From contig NZ_JAGSOV010000087.1 of NCBI RefSeq assembly GCF_023898865.1, forward strand, positions 1 through 34,953: a DNA stretch of 34,953 bases, written 5' to 3'. Shown here one piece after another: positions 22,244-30,090 of this stretch. Source of the stretch: Pseudonocardia humida. Its GTDB lineage: Bacteria > Actinomycetota > Actinomycetes > Mycobacteriales > Pseudonocardiaceae. The position numbers and the translations under genes are program-made. Positions within the stretch are counted from its first letter, which is position 1. Each line of letters starts with the position of its first letter. The notes beneath the pieces were generated by a model. That model did not search any database. It worked only from the letters and a program-made list of their open reading frames with translations, and was not told the DNA's origin.

Positions 22244-22876
22244 GTGAGCCGGAATGGCGTTCTCTCTCATGAAACTCTGGCCGATCTACTGCGGTCGGCC
22301 CGGGTCCTGCCGGTCCTGCGGTCACCGTCCCCCGACGCCGCGCGCGCCCACGTCGACGCGCTGGTCGGGGCCGGGCTGCCCGTCGTCGAGCTGACCACCA
22401 CCACCCCGGACTGGCCGACCGCCCTCGCCGCGGCCGGCCACGACCACCCCGGACTGCTACTCGGCGTGGGCACCGTGCGCGAGCCCGACGACGTGCGGCG
22501 GGCCCACGACGCGGGGGCCCGGTTCCTGGTCACCCCGTGGCCGGCTCCCGACGTCCGGCTGGCCGCGGGCGAGATCGGGTTGGTGCTGGTCGAGGGCGGT
22601 CTCACCCCGGGCGAGATCGCGCAGGCGAGCGGGCGGGGCATCGCCAAGCTGTTCCCGGCCCACGTCGGCGGCCCGGAGTACCTGCGCTCGCTGCGCCCGG
22701 TCTTGCCCGACGCCCGGATCGTGCCCACCGGGGGCGTCGGCCTCGCCGACGTCGCCCAGTGGCTCGACGCGGGCGCGCTGGCCGTCGGGGTGGGCAGCGA
22801 CCTGCTGCGCGCGCTCGAGAGCGACCCGGCGCGCGTCGCCGAGCAGCTCGCCGCCCTCACCGGGGCCCGCGGGTGA
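22244..22876 (+). CDS. eda: 2-keto-3-deoxy-6-phosphogluconate (KDPG) aldolase-like class I aldolase
   Basis: The product is 210 residues, the size of KDPG/KHG aldolases. VLRSPSPDAARAHVDALVGAGLPVVELTTTTPD supplies the acid/base glutamate (Glu49). GVGTVREPDDVRRAHDAGARFLVTPW follows. The Schiff-base lysine is Lys135 in GIAKLFPAHVGG, and PTGGVGLADVAQWLDAGALAVGVGSDL forms the phosphate site. The reaction is cleavage of KDPG to pyruvate and glyceraldehyde-3-phosphate. The start is GTG at 22244 by leaderless initiation. Its stop overlaps the following kinase start by four bases, so kinase and aldolase make a 2-keto-3-deoxygluconate branch. DPGal or KHG as substrate is also possible. Confidence 0.85.
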   Translation: MSRNGVLSHETLADLLRSARVLPVLRSPSPDAARAHVDALVGAGLPVVELTTTTPDWPTALAAAGHDHPGLLLGVGTVREPDDVRRAHDAGARFLVTPWPAPDVRLAAGEIGLVLVEGGLTPGEIAQASGRGIAKLFPAHVGGPEYLRSLRPVLPDARIVPTGGVGLADVAQWLDAGALAVGVGSDLLRALESDPARVAEQLAALTGARG

Positions 22877-23826
22877 GCGGCTACGACGTGCTGGTCATCG
22901 GCGAGCCGATGATCGAGCTCACCTCGACCGACCCGCTGGACGCGGCCGTCACCTTCCGGCTGTCGTTCTCCGGCGACGCGCTCAACGCGGCGGCCGCCGC
23001 GGCCGCGGCCGGCGCCCGCACCGCGCTGCTCACCCGGGTCGGCGACGACCCGCTGGGACGGCGGCTGCTGGAGCGGATCGCCGAGCTGGGGGTCGAGCCG
23101 ATCGTCCGGCTCGACCCCGCCGCGCCGACCGGCGCGTACCTGTCCGGGGCCGACCCCACCGGCCAGGCCGAGTTCGTCTACCTGCGCCGGGGCAGCGCCG
23201 CGTCCCGGCTCTCGCCCGACGACCTCGACCCGGACCTGCTGGCCACGACGTCCTGCCTGCTGGTCAGCGGGATCACCGCCGCGCTGTCGGCGAGCGCGAC
23301 CGAGACCGTGCTCGCCGCGGCCTCGGCCGTGGCCGCGGCGGGTGGGGCGGTCGTCTACGACCCCAACTTCCGCCCCCGGCTCACCACCCCGGCCGCGGCG
23401 CTCGACGTCCTCGAACGGGTCGCCCCGCACGCCGCGCTGGTCACCCCGTCCTGCCCGGGCGACGCCGAGCCGCTGCTCGGCACGGCCGACCCGGGCGAGG
23501 CCGCCGAGCGCGTCCGCGCGGCCGGGGCCCGCGCCGCCGCGGTCACCATGGGCGCCGACGGCGTGCTGCTGCTCACCGGCGCACCCGAGCCGACCATCGT
23601 GCCGCCGGTGCGGCCCGACCGGGTCGTCGACCAGACCGGCGCGGGCGACGCGCTGGCCGGCACCGCGGCGGCCCGGCTGGCGCTGGGCGATCCGGTCGAG
23701 GTGGCCGTGGCGCTGGGCACGGCGGCGGCCGCGCTGTCGCTGGCCGGTGAAGGCGGCACCGGCCGCGTCCCGACCCTCGCCGAGACGCGCGCCGCCCTCA
23801 GCCGGGTGCGCCCAGCAGGCGACTGA
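22873..23826 (+). CDS. kdgK: PfkB family sugar kinase, probably 2-keto-3-deoxygluconate kinase
   Basis: The product is 317 residues with the ribokinase/PfkB fold. VLVIGEPMIEL and FSGDALNAAAAAAAAGARTALLTRVGDDPLGRRLLERI open it, and the C-terminal signature DQTGAGDALAGTAAARLA holds the catalytic base Asp259. Members phosphorylate a sugar hydroxyl with ATP; KDG kinase fits because the upstream gene is a KDPG-type aldolase. The GTG start overlaps the aldolase stop by four bases (GTGA). The gene converges with the IclR regulator, overlapping its 3' end by 29 bases. Kinase class is certain; the KDG assignment rests on context. Confidence 0.8.
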   Translation: MSGYDVLVIGEPMIELTSTDPLDAAVTFRLSFSGDALNAAAAAAAAGARTALLTRVGDDPLGRRLLERIAELGVEPIVRLDPAAPTGAYLSGADPTGQAEFVYLRRGSAASRLSPDDLDPDLLATTSCLLVSGITAALSASATETVLAAASAVAAAGGAVVYDPNFRPRLTTPAAALDVLERVAPHAALVTPSCPGDAEPLLGTADPGEAAERVRAAGARAAAVTMGADGVLLLTGAPEPTIVPPVRPDRVVDQTGAGDALAGTAAARLALGDPVEVAVALGTAAAALSLAGEGGTGRVPTLAETRAALSRVRPAGD

Positions 23827-24553
23827 TCTCCCGCGCGGCGGCGGCCACCCGGGGGCCCAGCTCCTCGGGCGGGCGCCCGTCGGGGTCGCTGACCAGCTGC
23901 GACACGCTGACCGCGCCGATCACCCTGCGGGTGTGGTCGAACACGGCGGCGCCCACGCAGCGCACCCCGAGCTCGTTCTCCTCGTCGTCGACGGAGTAGC
24001 CGCGCTCGCGCACCCCGACCAGGTGCCCGACGACCGCGTCCGGCTCCACGAGCGTGCGCGCGGTGCGCGCCACCGGCCGGGTGCGGGCCAGCAGCGCCCG
24101 CACGTCCGGCTCGGGCAGCGCGGCGAGCACCGCCTTGCCGATCGACGTGCAGTGCAGCGGCAGCGACATCCCCACGCGCGACGCCATCCGGTAGGGCTTG
24201 TCGCCCTCCACCTTGGCCACGTAGACGGCCTCGTCGCCGTCGACCAGCGCCAGGTGCACGGCGCCGCCGCAGTCGGCCTGCAGCGCGGCCAGCTCCGGCT
24301 CGGCGCGCTGGGCGGCGCCGGTGCGCGCCAGCACCCGCCCGGCCAGCCCGAGGATGCGCGCCCCGCCCTGGTAGGTGCCCTGCTCGGTGACGCGGACGAA
24401 CCCGAGCCGGGCGAAGTCCTGCAGGATCCGGTGCACGGTGGACTTGTGCAGGCCGGTGGCCTGGGCGATGTCGGAGATCCGCTCGTGGTCCCCGAGCGCG
24501 TCCAGCACCGCGAGGGTCTTCTCCACGGCGTTGCTGCCGGACGGGCGGGGCAC
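23798..24553 (-). CDS. IclR family transcriptional regulator
   Basis: The product is 251 residues. Residues ~8-60 form an IclR winged helix (AVEKTLAVLDALGDHERISDIAQATGLHKSTVHRILQDFARLGFV). The effector domain carries RVGMSLPLHCTSIGKAVLAALPE and a later VDDEENELGVRCVGAAVFDHTRRVIGAVSVS, the usual IclR ligand-pocket stretches. IclR proteins sense small organic acids and commonly regulate sugar-acid or aromatic-acid catabolism. The GTG at 24553 is the only reasonable start and lies six bases from TACCCT. Its 3' end overlaps the kinase gene. It is flanked by the aldolase/kinase pair on one side and the SDR/transporter operon on the other, making both probable targets. Confidence 0.85.
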   Translation of the reverse strand: MPRPSGSNAVEKTLAVLDALGDHERISDIAQATGLHKSTVHRILQDFARLGFVRVTEQGTYQGGARILGLAGRVLARTGAAQRAEPELAALQADCGGAVHLALVDGDEAVYVAKVEGDKPYRMASRVGMSLPLHCTSIGKAVLAALPEPDVRALLARTRPVARTARTLVEPDAVVGHLVGVRERGYSVDDEENELGVRCVGAAVFDHTRRVIGAVSVSQLVSDPDGRPPEELGPRVAAAAREISRLLGAPG

Positions 24554-24572
24554 GACCGCAGGGTATGCGGTC
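24554..24572. promoter_or_regulatory. Inverted repeat covering the IclR -10 region
   Basis: GACCGCA, five bases, TGCGGTC is a perfect 7+7 palindrome directly before the IclR start at 24553. It contains the -10-like TACCCT (24560-24565, minus strand) and touches the SDR stop codon. It is a natural autoregulatory operator. Confidence 0.5.
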
Positions 24573-25335
24573 AGTAGAGGATCGACCGGCCGGCGTCGAC
24601 GATGACGTCCTCCCCGGTGACCAGGTCCATGCCGAGCAGCCCGACGACGACCTGCGCCACGTGCTCGGGCCGCGCCAGGCGCCCCAGCGGCGTCCGCCGG
24701 GTGTCGGCGCTGGCCCGCTCGACGGCCGCCTCGTCGAAGACGCGGGTCAGCCAGCGGGTGGCCACCGCCCCCGGCGAGACCGAGTACACCCGCACCTGCG
24801 GGGCCAGCACCCGGGCCAGCGACCGGGTGAGCTGCAGCAGCGCCGCCTTGCTCACCCCGTAGACGACCGACGACCCGCCCGCCCGGTGCCCGGCGATCGA
24901 GGAGATGTTGACCACCGCACCGCCGGCCTCGCGCAGCGCCGGGGCCAGCGCGCGGGTGCACCGGAACGCCCCGCGCAGGTTGACGTCGAGCACCTCGTCC
25001 CAGGCGGCGTCGGTGATGTCCTCCAGGTCGTCCCACGGCGTGGCGTCGGTCGTGCCGGCGTTGTTGACCAGCACGTCGACCCGACCGTGCTCGGCCACCG
25101 CCGCCGCGGCGACCGCGCGCACGGCGGCCTCGTCGCGCACGTCCATGAACACCGCGGCCGAGCCCTCCGCGCCCAGCTCGCGCAGCCGCTGCGCGGTCTG
25201 CTCCGCCTCGTCGACCGAGCGGCTGTATCCGACCAGCACCGCCGCCGCGCCGGCCCGGGCGAACGCCTCCCCGCAGGCCGCGCCGATGCCAGTGCCCCCG
25301 CCGGTGATCACCGCGACCGTCCCGTTCAGCTCCAT
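24571..25335 (-). CDS. SDR family oxidoreductase
   Basis: The product is 254 residues, a classical short-chain dehydrogenase. It has the cofactor motif GGGTGIGAACGEAFARAG, NNAGT at about residue 91-95, the catalytic serine in NISSIAG and Tyr159-X3-Lys163 in VVYGVSKAAL. It ends VDAGRSILY. It oxidises or reduces a hydroxyl with NAD(P); the neighbouring IclR, MHS transporter and KDG kinase/aldolase genes suggest a sugar acid or 2-keto-3-deoxy acid step, similar to KduD-type enzymes, but sequence alone does not show the substrate. ATG at 25335; it is 37 nt downstream of the transporter stop, same strand, so one operon. Confidence 0.85.
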   Translation of the reverse strand: MELNGTVAVITGGGTGIGAACGEAFARAGAAAVLVGYSRSVDEAEQTAQRLRELGAEGSAAVFMDVRDEAAVRAVAAAAVAEHGRVDVLVNNAGTTDATPWDDLEDITDAAWDEVLDVNLRGAFRCTRALAPALREAGGAVVNISSIAGHRAGGSSVVYGVSKAALLQLTRSLARVLAPQVRVYSVSPGAVATRWLTRVFDEAAVERASADTRRTPLGRLARPEHVAQVVVGLLGMDLVTGEDVIVDAGRSILY

Positions 25336-25372
25336 CGCGACCCTCCACGCCCGCGGTGCCGCGCCGTCGCGG

Positions 25373-26707
25373 TCACCTCTCGGAGATCAGTTTCGCCGGT
25401 CCGGCCTCGGTGATGTCCATGTCCTTCATCTCAGGTGCGGCCAGGAACGCGACCAGCGAGACCGCGCACAGCCCGATCATGTACAGCGCGACCCACCACG
25501 GTGCGCCGTCGTCGGTGACCATCGCGGCGGCGATGAGCGGGGTGAACCCGGCCAGCGCCGCGCCGACCTCGCGCGAGGTGGCGAACCCGCTGTAGCGCAC
25601 GCGGGCGCCGAACAGCTCGGCGTAGAACGCGGGCTGCACGGCGATCATCGGGGCCACGCCGAACGCCGTCGCGACCACCAGCGCCAGCACCACCAGCACG
25701 GGTTGCTCGGTGCGCAGCAGCAGGAAGAACGGGAAGATGAACGCGGCCAGGAACACCACCGAGAACACGTTGAGCGGCTTGCGCCCGATCCGGTCCGACA
25801 GCGTCCCGTAGACGGGCTGCAGGATGATCACCACGATCCCGAACAGGATCACGCCGGTGAGCACGGTGCTGCGCGGGACGTCGAGCGTGCTGGTGGCGTA
25901 GGAGACGGTGAACGTCGCGAACAGGTACACCGCGGCGGTGTCGGCGATGTGCGCGCCCACCCCGATCAGCATGTTGCGTGGGTAGGAGCGGAACACCTCC
26001 AGCACCGGCATCCGGATCACCCGCTGCTGGGCGGCCATCGCCCGGAACACCGGCGACTCCTCCACCCGCAGCCGGACGTAGAGCGCCACCCCGATCAGCG
26101 CGAAGCTGACCAGGAACGGCACCCGCCAGCCCCAGCTCAGCAGGTCCTCCTCGGGCAGCAGCCCGACCAGCAGGAACGACACCGTGGCCAGCACGAGCCC
26201 GATCTGCACGCCGGTCTGGGCGAACGAGGTGTAGTAGCCGCGCCGGGCCGGCGGCGCGTGCTCGGCCAGCAGCGTGGAGGCCCCGCCGAACTCCGCCCCC
26301 GCCCCCAGCCCCTGCATCACCCGCAGCACCACCAGCAGCACCGGCGCCCAGACCCCGATGGAGTCGTAGGTGGGCAGCAACCCGATCACGCCGGTGGACA
26401 CGCCCATCACCAGCGTGGTGAGGATCAGCGTCTCCCGCCGCCCGATGCGGTCGCCGATGTGGCCGAACAGGATGCCGCCCAGCGGCCGGAACACGAACCC
26501 GACACCGAAGGTCAGGAAGGCGGTGAGCGTGCCGACGGCCGGATCGGACTGCGGGAAGAACAGCCGGTTGAACACCAGCGCCGCCGCGGTGCCGTAGATG
26601 AAGAAGTCGTACCACTCGAGCGCGGTGCCCACGAGGGCACCGGTGACGACCCGGCGCAGCCCGCCGGGTCGGGTGTCCGTCACGTCGTCGGGACGGGAGG
26701 TCGTCAT
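25373..26707 (-). CDS. MHS family MFS transporter (metabolite:H+ symporter)
   Basis: The product is 444 residues with twelve hydrophobic segments. The N-terminal TALEWYDFFIYGTAAALVFNRLFFP and the first cytoplasmic loop GHIGDRIGRRETLILTTLVMG are signatures of the metabolite:H+ symporter group (KgtP, ProP, ShiA). AEFGGASTLLAEHAP, YGTLSDRIGRKPLNV and VQPAFYAELFGARVRYSGFATSREVGAALAG follow. It should import an organic or sugar acid with protons across the cytoplasmic membrane. The ATG at 26707 has GGGGAG upstream. It leads an operon with the SDR, and an IclR-like box precedes it. The cargo is unknown; a sugar acid fits the neighbours. Confidence 0.85.
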   Translation of the reverse strand: MTTSRPDDVTDTRPGGLRRVVTGALVGTALEWYDFFIYGTAAALVFNRLFFPQSDPAVGTLTAFLTFGVGFVFRPLGGILFGHIGDRIGRRETLILTTLVMGVSTGVIGLLPTYDSIGVWAPVLLVVLRVMQGLGAGAEFGGASTLLAEHAPPARRGYYTSFAQTGVQIGLVLATVSFLLVGLLPEEDLLSWGWRVPFLVSFALIGVALYVRLRVEESPVFRAMAAQQRVIRMPVLEVFRSYPRNMLIGVGAHIADTAAVYLFATFTVSYATSTLDVPRSTVLTGVILFGIVVIILQPVYGTLSDRIGRKPLNVFSVVFLAAFIFPFFLLLRTEQPVLVVLALVVATAFGVAPMIAVQPAFYAELFGARVRYSGFATSREVGAALAGFTPLIAAAMVTDDGAPWWVALYMIGLCAVSLVAFLAAPEMKDMDITEAGPAKLISER

Positions 26708-26731
26708 CGTCGTCTCCCCTGCGTCGCGGTC

Positions 26732-26775
26732 GTTCCATCTCACGGAACAACGTCTCGCCTGGCGCTCAGACCATA
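26732..26775 (-). promoter_or_regulatory. IclR-like box and -10-like element upstream of the transporter/SDR operon
   Basis: GTTCC, seven bases, GGAAC (26732-26748) gives a TTCC-N7-GGAA inverted repeat, the general shape of IclR-family sites. On the minus strand a TATGGT hexamer (26770-26775) lies farther upstream, so a repressor bound at the box would sit just downstream of the transcript start. Confidence 0.4.
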
Positions 26776-26832
26776 CGACGATCACGAGCCGGACAAAAGC
26801 GGAAGCGGGACAGGCGCACGTAGGTGGGGGCG

Positions 26833-27246
26833 CTAGCCCGGCGAGGACTCCGCCTCCGGGTGCCACCCCTGCCCCGGCCAGAAGGGCCACTCTTCGAACT
26901 CCCGCGCCCGCCCGTCGGGCGCGAACCGCACCAGCCACAGGTCGCGGTACTCGTGACCTGTGAAATCCTCGTAGCGCACCAGCACGTGGGCGATCCCCAG
27001 CGGCCCGACCGGGTCGGTGGCGTTCACCGCCAGCACGTCGGCGCTCATGGTGAACGACTCGTCGGGGCTGTCGCGCTCGGCCTCCCAGTCGCGCTCGATC
27101 GCGGCCAGCCCGGAGATCGTCTCGGCGTAGGGCGAGTGCCGGTAGGAGGCGTCGGGGGTGAACAGCTCGGCGAGGCCCGCGGTGCCCGGGGAGCGCCACG
27201 CCCTCTCGTAGCCGTCGATCCAGCGGCGGAAGTCGTGCTCGTCCAC
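26833..27246 (-). CDS. SnoaL-like / nuclear transport factor 2-like protein
   Basis: The product is 137 residues of the NTF2-like cone fold. FRRWIDGYERAWRSPGTAGLAELFTPDASYRHSPYAETISGLAAIERDWEAERD is a typical SnoaL_2 opening, followed by VRYEDFTGHEYRDLWLVRFAPDGRAREFEEWPFWPGQ. Members are small lyases, isomerases or ligand binders with no shared reaction. The GTG at 27246 is chosen because the first helix starts there. It lies 14 nt after the DHA2 transporter stop in the same direction, so it is probably translated from that message. Function unknown. Confidence 0.75.
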   Translation of the reverse strand: MDEHDFRRWIDGYERAWRSPGTAGLAELFTPDASYRHSPYAETISGLAAIERDWEAERDSPDESFTMSADVLAVNATDPVGPLGIAHVLVRYEDFTGHEYRDLWLVRFAPDGRAREFEEWPFWPGQGWHPEAESSPG

Positions 27247-27260
27247 CGGCCGGGGGTGGG

Positions 27261-28832
27261 TCAGCTCGCGGAGCCTGCGCCGTCGCGCGCCTCGACGGCC
27301 GTGGCCGGCACCGCCGCGGCGGCGCCCGTCGCCGGGGCCGCCGGCTCGCCCGGCTCCGGGGACGCGAAGGTCTCCGGGCCCTCGACCTCGGGGACGCGGA
27401 TCAGGAACGCGCCGACGATCGTGGTCAGCGACAGCACCGCGGCGACCAGGAACGCCGCGTGCACGCCGCCCGCGGTCTGCTCGGCGAGCGGGGCGCCTTC
27501 GGCGGCCAGCCCGGCGGCGCGCACGCTCATCACGCTGACCAGTGCGGCCACCCCGGCCGCGCCGGCGAGCTGCTGGGTGGTGCCGAAGATCGCGCTGCCG
27601 TAGGAGTAGAAGCGCGGCTCCACCGATCCGAGGCCCGCGGTGAACAGCGGGGTGAAGACCAGCGCCAGGCCCGCGCTGAGCGTCACGTGGAACGCCACGA
27701 CCTGCCACGACGCGCTGTCCGCGCTGAACAGGGTGGTCGACCACAGCGACAGGCTGGTCAGGACGGTGCCCGGGACCAGGAGGGTGCGCGGGCCGAACCG
27801 GTCGTAGAGGCGGCCGACGACCGGGCCCATCAGCCCCATCAGCAGCCCACCGGGCAGCAGGAGCAGGCCGGTGGTCAGCGGGTCGAGGCCGAGCACGCCC
27901 TGCATGTAGATCGGCAGCAGAACGATGGTGCCGATCAGCGTGGCCATCATGACCATCATCAGCACCGAGGCCGTGGTGAAGGTGCGGGACCGGAAGGTGC
28001 GCAGGTCGAGCAGGGCGCGGTCGGTGCGCTGCAGGCGGATCTGCCGGGCCACGAACAGCGCCAGCCCCACCACGCCGACGCCGAACGCCACCCACACCGC
28101 GACCGGCGTCTGGCCGCCGTCGCTCGAGTGGCCGATCGAGCTGAGCCCGTAGACCAGGCCGCCGAAGCCGAGCACGGACAGCACCACCGACGGCAGGTCG
28201 ACCGGGGTGTCGGTGCGCTCGCCGATGTCGCTCATCTTCCGCAGCCCGAGCACCAGCGCGACCACGGCGACGACCAGCACCAACCAGAAGATCGCCCGCC
28301 AGCCGAAGGTCTGCAGCACCAGGCCGGAGACCGTCGGCCCGATGGCGGGCGCCACCGAGATGACGATGGAGATGTTGCCCATCAGCGCGCCGCGCCGCTG
28401 CGGCGGCACGAGCGTCATCACCGTGGTCATCAGCAGCGGCATCATGATCGCCGTGCCGCCTGCCTGGATGATGCGGGCGACCAGCAGGACCCCGAAACCG
28501 GGGGCGAGCGCGGCGACCAGCGTCCCGACGCTGAACAGCGCCATGGCAGTGCCGTAGAGGACGCGGGTGCCGACCCGCCGGATCAGGAACCCGGTGATGG
28601 GGATCACCACCGACATCGTCAGCAGGAAGCCCGCGGTGAGCCACTGGCCGACGCTCGCCTCGATCTGCAGCTCGCGCAGCAGCACGGGCAGCGCGACGGT
28701 CATGGTCGTCTCGTTCAGGATCGCGACGAACGCGGAGACGAGCAGCACCCCGATCACGGTGCGGTCGCGGGGGCTCAGCGCGGTCGGCGGCGCCGTCGCC
28801 TCACCGGGTTGGGGGTGCGTCGTGGTCGTCAC
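27261..28832 (-). CDS. DHA2 family MFS multidrug exporter (EmrB/QacA-like)
   Basis: The product is 523 residues with about fourteen hydrophobic segments, the DHA2 arrangement. ILNETTMTVALPVLLRELQIEASVGQWLTAGFLLTMSVVIPITGFLIRRVG near the N terminus is the classical first-two-helix region of Lmr/EmrB-type proteins. IMMPLLMTTVMTLVPPQRRGALMGN is the antiporter motif C neighbourhood. It should expel hydrophobic compounds by proton antiport. The start is GTG at 28832, with AGAGGAAG four bases upstream. A SnoaL-like gene follows closely. The tail (residues ~495-523) is Ala/Pro-rich and disordered. No TetR or MarR regulator is beside it. Confidence 0.85.
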   Translation of the reverse strand: MTTTTHPQPGEATAPPTALSPRDRTVIGVLLVSAFVAILNETTMTVALPVLLRELQIEASVGQWLTAGFLLTMSVVIPITGFLIRRVGTRVLYGTAMALFSVGTLVAALAPGFGVLLVARIIQAGGTAIMMPLLMTTVMTLVPPQRRGALMGNISIVISVAPAIGPTVSGLVLQTFGWRAIFWLVLVVAVVALVLGLRKMSDIGERTDTPVDLPSVVLSVLGFGGLVYGLSSIGHSSDGGQTPVAVWVAFGVGVVGLALFVARQIRLQRTDRALLDLRTFRSRTFTTASVLMMVMMATLIGTIVLLPIYMQGVLGLDPLTTGLLLLPGGLLMGLMGPVVGRLYDRFGPRTLLVPGTVLTSLSLWSTTLFSADSASWQVVAFHVTLSAGLALVFTPLFTAGLGSVEPRFYSYGSAIFGTTQQLAGAAGVAALVSVMSVRAAGLAAEGAPLAEQTAGGVHAAFLVAAVLSLTTIVGAFLIRVPEVEGPETFASPEPGEPAAPATGAAAAVPATAVEARDGAGSAS

Positions 28833-28863
28833 GGTCTTCCTCTGCGTTCGGGATCTGGGTGCA

Positions 28864-29055
28864 CGCTACGAGGAAGGACCGACAAAGCGCCTGCGGTTAA
28901 TCGGTGCCCCCCCGATCTCGTCCAGTGACGCGCCGCACGTCCGGGTCATTCCCGCCTGCGGTGGCCGTGCCGGAGATCACTGCAGCCCTGCGGGTAGACG
29001 GGCACGGCGTGCGCGATGGCGTTGGTGGCGGCCCTCCCGGAGGGCCGCCACCAAC
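28864..29055 (+). promoter_or_regulatory. Structured leader-like region upstream of cbtBA
   Basis: The 302-bp gap between the DHA2 exporter start and cbtB contains no recognisable gene but several stems: CGGG/CCCG at 28942-28954; an 8-bp GCCGTGCC/GGCACGGC stem at 28964-28971 and 29001-29008 enclosing a small GCAG/CTGC hairpin; and a 35-nt near-perfect palindrome (17-nt arms, one central base) at 29021-29055. Both flanking genes start here and point away, so a plain terminator has nothing to terminate. An attenuator-type leader or a protein-binding palindrome is more likely. Canonical cobalamin-riboswitch landmarks were not found. Confidence 0.4.
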
Positions 29056-29056
29056 C

Positions 29057-29085
29057 TTGACACCCGCGCGCCGCCCACCAAGACT
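29057..29085 (+). promoter_or_regulatory. Promoter candidate for cbtBA
   Basis: TTGACA (29057-29062), a 17-nt spacer and AAGACT (29080-29085) lie just after the large palindrome. The predicted leader of about 43 nt has a CTGAA/TTCAG hairpin at 29092-29107 and GGAG at 29120-29123 before the cbtB ATG. Confidence 0.5.
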
Positions 29086-29134
29086 CCACACCTGAACAAC
29101 TCTTCAGATGTGCACCGCAGGAGTGGAGTAGCCG

Positions 29135-29350
29135 ATGTCGCAGGCCGCCGCCGAACCCCGACCCGTCGCGATCCCGGCTCCGATCCCACTGCGCGAGATC
29201 GCCCCGTGGGCCCTCTTCGCCGGGGTCGTGCTGCTCGCGCTGCTCTACCTGGTCGGCATGGACCAGGGTGCCACCTCGGTGTTCTCCGGCGAGGTGCTGC
29301 ACGAGTTCGTGCACGACGGCCGGCACCTGCTCGGCTTCCCCTGCCACTGA
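29135..29350 (+). CDS. cbtB: Cobalt transporter subunit CbtB
   Basis: The product is 71 residues: a proline-rich cytoplasmic N terminus, a single membrane segment (IAPWALFAGVVLLALLYLVGM), and a histidine-rich end HEFVHDGRHLLGFPCH. That C-terminal pattern is the hallmark of CbtB, where the histidines are thought to handle Co2+. CbtB works with CbtA as a small cobalt-uptake system for vitamin B12 synthesis. The ATG at 29135 has GGAG at a good distance. cbtA begins 14 nt downstream. Confidence 0.85.
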   Translation: MSQAAAEPRPVAIPAPIPLREIAPWALFAGVVLLALLYLVGMDQGATSVFSGEVLHEFVHDGRHLLGFPCH

Positions 29351-29364
29351 GCGGGGGGACGGAC

Positions 29365-30090
29365 GTGGTTCGCGCGCTCCTGGTCCGCGGGATGCTGGCC
29401 GGCCTGCTGGCCGGTCTGCTGGCCGCGCTGTTCGCCGGCCTGGTCGGCGAGCCCGCGCTCGACGGCGGCATCGCCTACGAGGACGCGCTGGCCGCGGCGG
29501 CCGGCGAGGAGGCGGGCGTGGCGCCGGTGAGCCGGGGTGTGCAGAGCACCGTGGGCCTCGCCGTCGGGTTCGTGATCTACGGCGTGGCCGTGGGCGGCAT
29601 CCTCGCCCTCGTCTGCGCAACGGCGCAGGGCAGGCTCGGGGCGCTGAGCGCGCGCGCGACCGTGGTGGTCGTGGCCGCGGTGGGCTTCGTCGCCGCCGTG
29701 CTGGTGCCGTTCATCAAGTACCCGGCCAACCCGCCCGCCGCCAGCGCCGACGACACGATCGGGCTGCGCACGGGGCTGTTCGTGGTGGTGGTGGCGGTGT
29801 CGGTCGGGCTGGCGGTGGGTGCGACCGTGCTCGCCCGGCGGCTGTCGGCCACACTCGGCTGGTGGAACGCGGTGCTCGCCGCGGCCGGTGGCTACCTGGT
29901 GCTGGTCGTGCTGGTCGGTGTGCTGCTGCCGACGATCGCCGAGACACCGGCCGACTTCCCCGCCGCGGTGCTCTACGACTTCCGGCTGGCCTCGTTGGGC
30001 GGGCACCTCGTGCTGTGGACGGCGCTGGCGCTGGTGTTCGCCGAGCTGGTCGACCGGGCCACCCGGCCGGCCGCGGCCGCCCTCCGCTGA
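29365..30090 (+). CDS. cbtA: Cobalt transporter subunit CbtA
   Basis: The product is 241 residues with about five to six membrane segments. The first is MVRALLVRGMLAGLLAGLLAALFAGLVGEPALDGGIAYEDAL, containing the family's acidic E-P and E-D positions. PFIKYPANPPAASADDTIGLRTGLF in the middle is the strongest CbtA signature. Later helices contain HLVLWTALALVFAELVDR. CbtA is the predicted permease for cobalt, acting with CbtB. The GTG at 29365 is preceded by a GGGGGGA ribosome site. The stop (CTGA) overlaps the probable CTG start of the following membrane protein. Confidence 0.85.
   Translation: MVRALLVRGMLAGLLAGLLAALFAGLVGEPALDGGIAYEDALAAAAGEEAGVAPVSRGVQSTVGLAVGFVIYGVAVGGILALVCATAQGRLGALSARATVVVVAAVGFVAAVLVPFIKYPANPPAASADDTIGLRTGLFVVVVAVSVGLAVGATVLARRLSATLGWWNAVLAAAGGYLVLVVLVGVLLPTIAETPADFPAAVLYDFRLASLGGHLVLWTALALVFAELVDRATRPAAAALR

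Noticed and set aside
28960..28995. B12-box-like sequence (GCCGGAGATCACTGC) in the cbtB upstream region
   Set aside because: It only partly fits the consensus, and the other conserved parts of the cobalamin riboswitch (GGGAA, GGTG with ATCC, and CGCAACTG) were not found. Kept only as an unspecified leader candidate.
28904..29095. Short open frame upstream of cbtB
   Set aside because: It runs through the stems and the large palindrome, has no ribosome site, and its Arg/Pro/Gly composition is what random high-GC sequence gives.
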